A stretch of 16,226 bases of DNA from an uncultured Clostridia bacterium (GTDB lineage Bacteria > Bacillota > Clostridia > UBA1381), in the NCBI GenBank assembly GCA_934486495.1, contig CAKSPW010000050.1, positions 1 to 16,226 of the forward strand. Reading direction: 5' to 3'. The translations under genes were made by a program, and so were the position numbers. The notes under the pieces were generated by a model. It had not been told where the DNA came from, did not search any database, and saw only the letters and a list, made by a program, of their open reading frames with translations. Shown here one piece after another: positions 7,669 through 14,277 of the stretch. Within the stretch, counting starts at the first letter, position 1. Each line of letters opens with the position of its first letter.

Positions 7669-9273
7669 TTACTCCTGTATGAATTTTCTGTAATTACCCG
7701 GACTTATTCCGTATACCTTTTTAAACACCTTAATAAAATTGGATACATCGGCATATCCGCTGTTATTCGCAATTTCATAAATCTTCTTTGTCGGGTCGGC
7801 AAGCATCTCCTTGCTCGCCTCAAGACGTTTTTTAGTCACGTACTCACCGAACCCGCAGCCGAATTTTTCTTTAAATATCTTCGATATGTAAGACGGCGTT
7901 TTATTTGCTTTATCCGCAACATATTCAAGCGACATATGATTTTCCGCAAATTCTGTATCGACGCACTGTTTTATCAGCGACGTGATCCCCTCGTTTATGC
8001 CCCTATGATTTATAATGCCGTCCACAACTCTGATTGTAGCCTCTATAACCTGCATCAGCATTTCACTTTTTTTGTCTATTCCGAAAACACGGCGAACATC
8101 CTGATATTTTACTCCCTCAAGCTCCATTATTTCCTCAAAATTGATTTTTCGCTCCACAGACCATCTTGAAAGGTAAAACATCAGCTCCATAAAAATATGC
8201 TCTATATATCTCTGGTCGTCTATCTTATTCTCCTTAAAAAACGATACCACTCTATCCATTTCCTCACGAACAGCGTGTATATCTTTTTTTATTATCGCCT
8301 CGGTAATAAGCTTGCAATCGAAATTAATGTTATGATATATTTCGCAAGGTTCTCTCTGCTCGCTGTACTGTACAACGGCGGAACTGCCGTCAAACATATT
8401 GTAATACGCCTCGCAAACCGCCTGTTCAAAGCATTGGGGAATCATTCGTATATCCGTACATATCTGTCCGAAGCTGATACAAAGACGTTTTTTATACACC
8501 TCGGAAACCATATCGGAAACAGTCTTAAAAATACTCATGCACATCTCGTTTGTAAGCATTTTATCACAGCCTGACAAAACAGCCGCCACACTGCTGTTTC
8601 TTGACAGAAAAAAATGTATGCTAATCCCGTCATCACCGATATTTAAAGCGCATCTTTGGCATATTTCCGCCAACTCTTTTGCTTTGGCGTACCTTACTTT
8701 CTCGTCTTTCGTAAAATCGTCCCGTTCCGTTCCTGCCACAGCTATAACGCAGTTATCGGTTTTTATGTTAAATTTCTCGATAATTCCTTTATCGGCACTG
8801 TTAACCTCATCGTCGGCATAGCCGAATATGATTGAGTTTAAAATATTATCCAGGTAGTAAACCTTGTTTTTTTCAAACTCATCCGAAACACGCCTCTCCT
8901 CGTCGAGAATACCCTTTATGCGTTTAAACGATTCTTCATACTCGTCCAAATCCGTAGGCTTCATAAGATACTCCACAACGCCGTTTTTTATAGCGCTGTT
9001 CATATACTCAAAATCATTATATCCCGAAAGAATAATAACCTTTATTTTAGGATGGGTTTTATGAAGCTCTTTCATAAGCCCGATTCCGTCCATCCCGGGC
9101 ATCTTTATATCGGATATAACGACATCGGGTTTAACGCTTTCAACCATTTTAAGAGCCTCAATTCCGTTTTCCGCCAAGCCCGCAATTTCAAATCCCCAGT
9201 CACTCCAAGGTATGCCGTTTGCCATGCCGTTTCTTATTCTCTGCTCGTCATCGACAATCAACAGCTTATACAT
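7669..9273 (-). CDS. Response regulator with AraC-type DNA-binding domain, YesN family
   Basis: The 534-residue protein has an N-terminal receiver domain (about 1-120) with the acidic pair Asp8/Asp9, phospho-acceptor Asp55 in VISDIKMPGMDG, Ser83 in ILSGYNDFEY and Lys105-Pro106 in EYLMKPTD. A long middle region of unknown fold (about 120-430) follows. The C-terminal AraC/XylS double helix-turn-helix spans about 435-532 (SLEYVADKANKTPSYISKIFK, then IYEIANNSGYADVSNFIKVFKK and GISPGNYRK). It should be phosphorylated by the kinase encoded 25 bases downstream and activate sugar-utilisation promoters, plausibly those of the flanking operons. The ATG at 9273 follows AGAAGGAGGG at six-base spacing. 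A perfect sigma-A promoter and a terminator-like leader hairpin precede it, so expression of the regulator itself may be controlled in the leader. Confidence 0.95.
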   Translation of the reverse strand: MYKLLIVDDEQRIRNGMANGIPWSDWGFEIAGLAENGIEALKMVESVKPDVVISDIKMPGMDGIGLMKELHKTHPKIKVIILSGYNDFEYMNSAIKNGVVEYLMKPTDLDEYEESFKRIKGILDEERRVSDEFEKNKVYYLDNILNSIIFGYADDEVNSADKGIIEKFNIKTDNCVIAVAGTERDDFTKDEKVRYAKAKELAEICQRCALNIGDDGISIHFFLSRNSSVAAVLSGCDKMLTNEMCMSIFKTVSDMVSEVYKKRLCISFGQICTDIRMIPQCFEQAVCEAYYNMFDGSSAVVQYSEQREPCEIYHNINFDCKLITEAIIKKDIHAVREEMDRVVSFFKENKIDDQRYIEHIFMELMFYLSRWSVERKINFEEIMELEGVKYQDVRRVFGIDKKSEMLMQVIEATIRVVDGIINHRGINEGITSLIKQCVDTEFAENHMSLEYVADKANKTPSYISKIFKEKFGCGFGEYVTKKRLEASKEMLADPTKKIYEIANNSGYADVSNFIKVFKKVYGISPGNYRKFIQE

Positions 9274-9291
9274 TCAAAACCCTCCTTCTGC

Positions 9292-9323
9292 AAAAAAACG
9301 ACCCGGTGACAAGAGTCGTTTTT
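9292..9323 (-). terminator. Terminator-like leader hairpin (possible attenuator) just before the regulator ribosome binding site
   Basis: On the - strand the arms AAAAACGACTC and GGGTCGTTTTT pair over 11 positions (one G-U) around an eight-base loop, and the T-run is seven bases long (9292-9298). The Shine-Dalgarno AGAAGGAGGG begins a few bases later. Since the only good promoter lies upstream at 9355-9383, the regulator transcript must pass through this hairpin. It could be an attenuator, or it could stop read-through from GH112 while passing part of the regulator transcription. Confidence 0.6.
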
Positions 9324-9354
9324 CTGTATGTAAAATCCGATTTCCGTCGTTTAG

Positions 9355-9383
9355 ATTATATCACAAAAAAATTTATTTGTCAA
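9355..9383 (-). promoter_or_regulatory. Consensus sigma-A promoter of the regulator-kinase operon
   Basis: The - strand shows TTGACA (9378-9383), a 17-base spacer (9361-9377) and TATAAT (9355-9360), an exact match to both consensus hexamers. The transcript should start near 9348-9352, giving a leader of about 75 bases before the ATG at 9273. Confidence 0.85.
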
Positions 9384-9486
9384 TATTTTATCCGTTAGCG
9401 GTTATCGGCTGCAGCTGCGGCAATAAAATCATCCATTGCGCACCGACAGGCAAAAAATCAAATGCATTACTGTTAGTTTACATATC
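9384..9486. other. Spacer after the GH112 gene with palindromic sequence
   Basis: The arms 9385-9394 (ATTTTATCCG) and 9418-9429 (CGG then ATAAAAT, with two extra bases) are complementary, and GC-rich self-complementary octamers (GCTGCAGC at 9408, GCAGCTGC at 9411) lie between them. The left arm abuts the -35 box of the regulator promoter. It may be an operator, or the poorly formed end of the GH112 transcript; no T-run follows. I see no gene here. Confidence 0.35.
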
Positions 9487-11604
9487 TTACTTTATCCACT
9501 TGCTCTCCATAGGCGACAAAGTGGCTTTTATCTTTTCCCCTCCGCACCAAACAACAGTTTCGCAGGGCTCATTTGTATTGTTGACAACACACACGCTTTT
9601 GTCAAAAGCATGACATTCGGTATCGGGATTTTCCGAGAAGTACGTTTTCATTTCACCTTCGCACCCGGCTGCCCAATAAATTGCCCTCAAAAGCAAGCGT
9701 GAATTATCGTTTGAATACGGCAATCCGGCAATATATACGCTTCTTCCCTTGCCGAAAGTGTTTACCGCAAGGCTTGAGCTTCCGTTTACTTCGTCCAAAA
9801 CAACAGCATCTCCTATCGGATATATCATACTCATGCCCTCACCGTAATCAATGTCTGTTCTTAAATCCTCGGTTATAAAATGGTTCTTTTCGGGCGTCAC
9901 GACAGGCTTGTTTATACTTGCCGTAAATCCGATTTCCCTCTGCACGCCCAAAACGTCACTGAGTGTAAACAACCGTCCGCCTTTTTCATATGCTGTCGGC
10001 TCTCCGATACCGATAAATCCGCCGCCGTCATATACCCATTTACGAATTTTACTTATCACATCGGCATCGTTCCAATTCTCGCCGCCGCTCCATGCCGTGC
10101 CGGCATCGCCCATGTTTATAACCACGCCGAATTCATCAAGACGTCCGGCTTTAACATCATCAAAGTTAATAAACTCAAGCTCAAACGGAAATCCCGCAAG
10201 CGATTCCATAACACCCAAATATGAATAACAGCGCTGATTCCAAAGCGAATGTGCAACCTGATGCGTCTGCCATGACTTGAGTTTTCCCCATGAATTAAGC
10301 AATGCCACCTTAAAGCTTGCATTATAGGGTGTTCCTCCCAAATCGTGTATTTGTTTAAACTGCTTTGCAATCTCCGTTACGTGTTCTATAAACTCCGGGA
10401 ACTTAAGCGCCAAGCTTAAATAACCGCCGTAACCCATTCTTTGTGCCGGCTTTCTCATCATTGCACGGCGACACTGAATCCAAATCGGCATCGATTCCCC
10501 GACCGGATCTCCGCCCTCGTAAAATGTTGTCGGGAAGAAATACGGATAAAAACGAGCCTCCGTTTCCTTTACCGGTATATCCGTTATCATTCTTGTTGTA
10601 ACACCGTCACCGGCGGCACCGACAACGGCATCAAGCCCTATATCCTGAAAATACTTTCCGTACGGCTCCGTTCCTGCCCAGTGATCGCCAAGAAACATTA
10701 TTGCTTTTTTATTATACGAATGTACCAAATCAACACATTTTTTTGCAAAGCTGCTTACAAAACGTGAATTAAACTCTATCCAATCAAGATATTTCTTTGT
10801 CGGATTTTTAAACGGTGTGTTATATCTGTTATTATCGGCTATATCCTCTGCCGTCAGCTTGTAACCGAACTGTTTTTCAAATTCGCCAAATGCATACGGT
10901 GACGCACAGCTTGCATACCCGAACCAATTTACGATTTTTTCCTTGCCGTACTGATTGTATATTAAGTCAAAGCAATAGAAAAACGTTGTAAATCTTACCA
11001 CGTCGGTTTTCGGATGCTCCCTAAGCCACTTGTCAAGGCGCTGCAATATATGCTCCTGCGCTTTCGGCGTTCTCGGGTCGAGCGTTAACTCATGCTCACT
11101 TGTCCAATTGTTTGTGATATGGTTGTACATTGACACAGGCTCCCATATCTGATAGGCAAAAAATGATACCGTATAGCAGTGAAATAAAACGGTGTTCTTT
11201 ATAATAACATTTTTGCCGTCATACTCCCATTCATTTATCTGCTCACCGGTTGTACGGTCGATTACCTGCCAGTAATCAAGCGCATCGGCATTAGGTTCAA
11301 ACTGCTGACTGAAAAACGTTGCCATAATATCAATCTTCAGCTCCGTATCAAACGCCGTATGCTCCTCGGTCATAAGCACAATTTGCTGACGACACTCAAG
11401 ATTTTTCTTTACCCACTCGTTATCCGCTCTTACAAGGCAAAGAGTTGAATAAACAGTAAGTCCCATATCAATAAGCTCCCCCGAAAGATGTGTTCCGTCG
11501 CTGTCACGAATTGCGTCAACGCCCCATAAATCCACAAGCTCCTTAATTTCTTTTTCCATTCCGCTCTCTCCGGGGAGAGTAAATCTTCCTTTTGTCATTA
11601 TCAT
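9487..11604 (-). CDS. GH112 beta-galactoside phosphorylase (1,3-beta-galactosyl-N-acetylhexosamine phosphorylase family)
   Basis: GH112 enzymes split a galactosyl disaccharide with phosphate to give alpha-galactose 1-phosphate plus GlcNAc/GalNAc, or rhamnose in some clostridial members. The 705-residue protein starts with GRFTLPGESG and WGVDAIRDSDGTHL, as in Bifidobacterium lacto-N-biose phosphorylase recalled from memory. It carries VVRFTTFFY (about 202-210), MFLGDHWAGTEPYG (about 303-316; Asp307 matches the family's general acid), GDGVTTRM, the MGYGGYLSLALKFP segment (about 390-403) and a C-terminal GATase-like plus beta domain. EPVSMYNH (about 155-162) keeps the Val and Asn that line the acceptor site in the Bifidobacterium enzyme, which favours HexNAc but does not prove it. 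There is no signal peptide, so it is cytoplasmic. The ATG at 11604 follows AAGGAG, 13 bases after the PL8 gene, in one operon. Length is typical of clostridial members. Confidence 0.93.
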   Translation of the reverse strand: MIMTKGRFTLPGESGMEKEIKELVDLWGVDAIRDSDGTHLSGELIDMGLTVYSTLCLVRADNEWVKKNLECRQQIVLMTEEHTAFDTELKIDIMATFFSQQFEPNADALDYWQVIDRTTGEQINEWEYDGKNVIIKNTVLFHCYTVSFFAYQIWEPVSMYNHITNNWTSEHELTLDPRTPKAQEHILQRLDKWLREHPKTDVVRFTTFFYCFDLIYNQYGKEKIVNWFGYASCASPYAFGEFEKQFGYKLTAEDIADNNRYNTPFKNPTKKYLDWIEFNSRFVSSFAKKCVDLVHSYNKKAIMFLGDHWAGTEPYGKYFQDIGLDAVVGAAGDGVTTRMITDIPVKETEARFYPYFFPTTFYEGGDPVGESMPIWIQCRRAMMRKPAQRMGYGGYLSLALKFPEFIEHVTEIAKQFKQIHDLGGTPYNASFKVALLNSWGKLKSWQTHQVAHSLWNQRCYSYLGVMESLAGFPFELEFINFDDVKAGRLDEFGVVINMGDAGTAWSGGENWNDADVISKIRKWVYDGGGFIGIGEPTAYEKGGRLFTLSDVLGVQREIGFTASINKPVVTPEKNHFITEDLRTDIDYGEGMSMIYPIGDAVVLDEVNGSSSLAVNTFGKGRSVYIAGLPYSNDNSRLLLRAIYWAAGCEGEMKTYFSENPDTECHAFDKSVCVVNNTNEPCETVVWCGGEKIKATLSPMESKWIK

Positions 11605-11617
11605 TTAAACTCCTTAT

Positions 11618-14107
11618 TTATTTTAAAAATTCCGAAAATCCGGTTTTTGTGCTGTATGTTGTGCTGCTTCCGCCGTATATTCCCTCATTGAGTCTGAACT
11701 TTATGCGTGTTGATGTATCGCTCTCTTTAACAACGTTATTACCGTCTGTTTCAAGAACACGATTTACAACCAACTGCAAATCCTTCGGCTCATTGGTCGG
11801 ATTTGATACGGTTATTTCAAGATTGCCGCCATCGAGTTCACGTACTATAATTGCACATTTTTTATTGGCATTAACCGTAAGTCCGCCGGGTATTTCAATC
11901 GTACCCATTTTCCAAACTATTGCCTCTGTGATTTTATTTTTTTCGTCATACACAGCCTGGATTTTATCATCATTATAAAGCACCTTAACATTGTTATTTT
12001 GTATTAACGAATCCATTTTCTCCTCGTTCGCACCAAAAACAACGCTGTATTGATAAGACGCATTTGACGGCTTTATTCCATGATTTATACCAAGCTCAAA
12101 CACATTATTCTTTTCGTCTACATCTTTATATGCCGAGCCGAGATTAATAACGGCGTATTTATTCTCTCTTTCCTCTGCCGATATTTCAACTTCTGAATCG
12201 GTCATATATCCTATTCCGTCGTGCAGAATGTAATCGCTGCTCAGCTTTTTAACATCTTTGTTTAATTTAGTTTTAACACCGTTTTTCGACGATATAATAT
12301 CTCCGTCAAGCACACACTGGTTTATGTTTGTATATATGTCCATATCCGTATATGAATTAATACCGTTTCCGAGTGCCACCATTCTGTCATCGAGCATAAA
12401 CCATGCCTTATGCGCATCGAGTCCGTCACGTGAATAATCCATAACAGCCGCACCGTACATACCGTCCGAAACTCCGCCTACAAAGTTTCTGTTTCCTTTC
12501 CAATTCCAAAGATGCTCACCGTTCCACTCTGCCCAGTCATTTAAATTCTTTAATCCGCCCTGAGGAGTTGTTGTGCCCGGCAATCTGTTCCAATTCCACA
12601 ACGGCATCAAATTGTAATATTCATCGCCGTCCTGCATTATGGTTGTTACGCCGTCCGAAAGATAATAACCCAAAAGATTTTCGTTGTTTACAACCTCGCC
12701 GCATTTTGTTCTGCTCGACGCAAGCTTTACTCCGGCATGGAATCCGTTTCTGTTGTGTGACATATAATCCGAAAGCCAAAAATGTCTGTTACCCTCAAAT
12801 TTATCACCGTCGATAAGTCTGTTTTTCTTCATCGACATAAGCTCGTCATATCTGTCAAGCTGTTCATTCCCCTCAAGCGCTTCTACCGCCTGAAGAATTG
12901 TCTGTCTCATTCCTTTAATTGCGTTCGGACGTGTTATATGCCTGCCCGCCGTAGTAAGCTCGAGGTATCCGTTGTACTCCATCCACTGCTGACCGTCAAG
13001 CAAAAAGCTTGCAAACTCATTTAAAGCATAGTCTGAAAGCTTATACTTTGTCCCCTTCATCGCCGAAATTATCTTTGAAACACCTTTTACAAAGTCATTT
13101 CCGTAGCTTCCGGATTGTATTTGGTCAACGTGCTGATGAAAACTGTAATCAGCCTTAATTCCGTCAGAATCCTCTCCGAATTCGTCCGTTCTAACCTTTT
13201 TAAACACTCTTAACTCATTTTCCAAAAGCCGAATCGCATCATAAAGCTCCGCCTCATTGCCGGTAGCAACGTCTATCTTAAAGCTTGTAAGTAATTTATC
13301 CGTTAAATTTGCACCCGTATTTGCAACAGGTCTTTCCGTTATACGGTCTGTTATTGTTTCGTTAAATATGCTTCCCTTTGCCGCCTCCGCATTAAGCACC
13401 GTTCTTACTTCATCCGTAAGCTCCTCCGGGTCGAGCATCAGAATATCGGCAACAATTGTCGGCACACCGATTTGCTGCTGCCACCAGTTGTCGCACTCCA
13501 CCCTTCCGGATGTCACCCAATATTCAAGCGACTTTTTTATTTTAGCCTTTATTTCCTCATTTCCGAAATACTTGTTTCCTTCGGAATAAACAGCCTTGAG
13601 CATTGTTCTGACATAGTCTACGTGATTTTTTGCATTCCAAACCATTCTGTCGGGGTTAAAATACTCTATCCCCTCAAAGCTGCCGTCCTCGCGCCATAAA
13701 GACAATGCCTTTGTCGGATCGGCATTTTGGTCATAAATATCAGCCTTAAGATTATCTTTTATTTTATTAATATCCGACAAATCCGCTCCGACATTTATCT
13801 CGCCGTATTTTGCCGCAAGATATTCATCGTTTACCATAAGCTTCAAATCATTCTCATTTTGCGTGCCTGCAACAATTTTTCCGTTATTCCAGAAAACGTT
13901 AAACCCGAGAATTTTCGACATGGAGCGCAAAGGTACATACACTGTTCCGTCAATATTAAGTATTTCCCTGTCTATGTCTGTCACTTTGGAATTAACAATT
14001 ACATCCGAGCTGCCCTCGTTCATAAATATTGCATCCCCGGCATAAACGCTCGGTGAAAATAACGCTGCCGCAGCAAGCAATACCGTAACACCTTTTATCC
14101 TTTTCAT
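11618..14107 (-). CDS. Secreted polysaccharide lyase family 8 enzyme (hyaluronate/chondroitin/xanthan lyase type) with N-terminal copper-amine-oxidase-like domain
   Basis: PL8 enzymes cleave uronic-acid polymers (hyaluronan, chondroitin, xanthan) by beta-elimination, leaving an unsaturated uronate. The 829-residue protein has a signal peptide (about 1-23, ending VYA), a CuAO_N-like stalk domain (about 35-105; DGTVYVPLRSMSKILGF), then the alpha-barrel lyase domain. Catalytic residues fit the Streptococcus hyaluronate lyase pattern: Asn267 in TGANLTD, His326 and Tyr335 (nine apart) in FHQHVDQIQSGSYG, Arg389 and Arg393 in AGRHITR. The aromatic patch DNWW (206-209) is followed by QQQIGVP. The central beta-sandwich has HNRNGFHAGVKLASSRT and NWNRLPGTTTPQGG, and a C-terminal beta domain follows. 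All key residues appear intact. The exact substrate is open. The ATG at 14107 follows a weak AAGGGGGAA site. It is the first gene of a two-gene operon with GH112. Confidence 0.92.
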   Translation of the reverse strand: MKRIKGVTVLLAAAALFSPSVYAGDAIFMNEGSSDVIVNSKVTDIDREILNIDGTVYVPLRSMSKILGFNVFWNNGKIVAGTQNENDLKLMVNDEYLAAKYGEINVGADLSDINKIKDNLKADIYDQNADPTKALSLWREDGSFEGIEYFNPDRMVWNAKNHVDYVRTMLKAVYSEGNKYFGNEEIKAKIKKSLEYWVTSGRVECDNWWQQQIGVPTIVADILMLDPEELTDEVRTVLNAEAAKGSIFNETITDRITERPVANTGANLTDKLLTSFKIDVATGNEAELYDAIRLLENELRVFKKVRTDEFGEDSDGIKADYSFHQHVDQIQSGSYGNDFVKGVSKIISAMKGTKYKLSDYALNEFASFLLDGQQWMEYNGYLELTTAGRHITRPNAIKGMRQTILQAVEALEGNEQLDRYDELMSMKKNRLIDGDKFEGNRHFWLSDYMSHNRNGFHAGVKLASSRTKCGEVVNNENLLGYYLSDGVTTIMQDGDEYYNLMPLWNWNRLPGTTTPQGGLKNLNDWAEWNGEHLWNWKGNRNFVGGVSDGMYGAAVMDYSRDGLDAHKAWFMLDDRMVALGNGINSYTDMDIYTNINQCVLDGDIISSKNGVKTKLNKDVKKLSSDYILHDGIGYMTDSEVEISAEERENKYAVINLGSAYKDVDEKNNVFELGINHGIKPSNASYQYSVVFGANEEKMDSLIQNNNVKVLYNDDKIQAVYDEKNKITEAIVWKMGTIEIPGGLTVNANKKCAIIVRELDGGNLEITVSNPTNEPKDLQLVVNRVLETDGNNVVKESDTSTRIKFRLNEGIYGGSSTTYSTKTGFSEFLK

Positions 14108-14138
14108 TTTACAATTCCCCCTTATCTTTTTTTATTTT

Positions 14139-14167
14139 ATTATATATTATATCTCATGTAAACTCAA
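14139..14167 (-). promoter_or_regulatory. Probable sigma-A promoter of the PL8-GH112 operon
   Basis: On the - strand TTGAGT (14162-14167) is separated by 17 bases from TATAAT (14139-14144), placing the transcript start near 14132, about 25 bases before the ATG. Five of six -35 bases and all six -10 bases match the consensus. Confidence 0.6.
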
Positions 14168-14207
14168 TCGTCAGATTATACACTAAATTGTCTATTCTTG
14201 CTTAATT

Positions 14208-14248
14208 AAAACAGACACCGTTTTTATGGTCAAAACAGTGTCTGTTTT
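14208..14248 (-). terminator. Intrinsic terminator after the large surface-protein gene
   Basis: AAAACAGACAC (14208-14218) pairs perfectly with GTGTCTGTTTT (14238-14248). After one mismatch the stem continues with GTTTT/AAAAC (14220-14224/14232-14236), leaving a seven-base loop. It lies 30 bases after the stop codon of the upstream - strand gene. The T-run is short (TTTT, partly in the stem), and the hairpin would also work on the + strand. Confidence 0.7.
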
Positions 14249-14277
14249 ATAATTATCGGATTACCCGACACAATACG

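Noticed and set aside
8197..8574. A 125-codon + strand frame opposite the response regulator gene
   Set aside because: It is a shadow of the receiver-regulator gene. The - strand protein has intact domains, and this frame has none.
9851..10228. A 125-codon + strand frame opposite GH112
   Set aside because: It overlaps a clear GH112 gene and its protein is low-complexity without motifs.
14175..14180. A second TATAAT upstream of PL8 on the - strand
   Set aside because: The hexamer 17 bases upstream is AAGCAA, a poor -35 box. The TTGAGT/TATAAT pair at 14139-14167 is better, although this one could be a second start.
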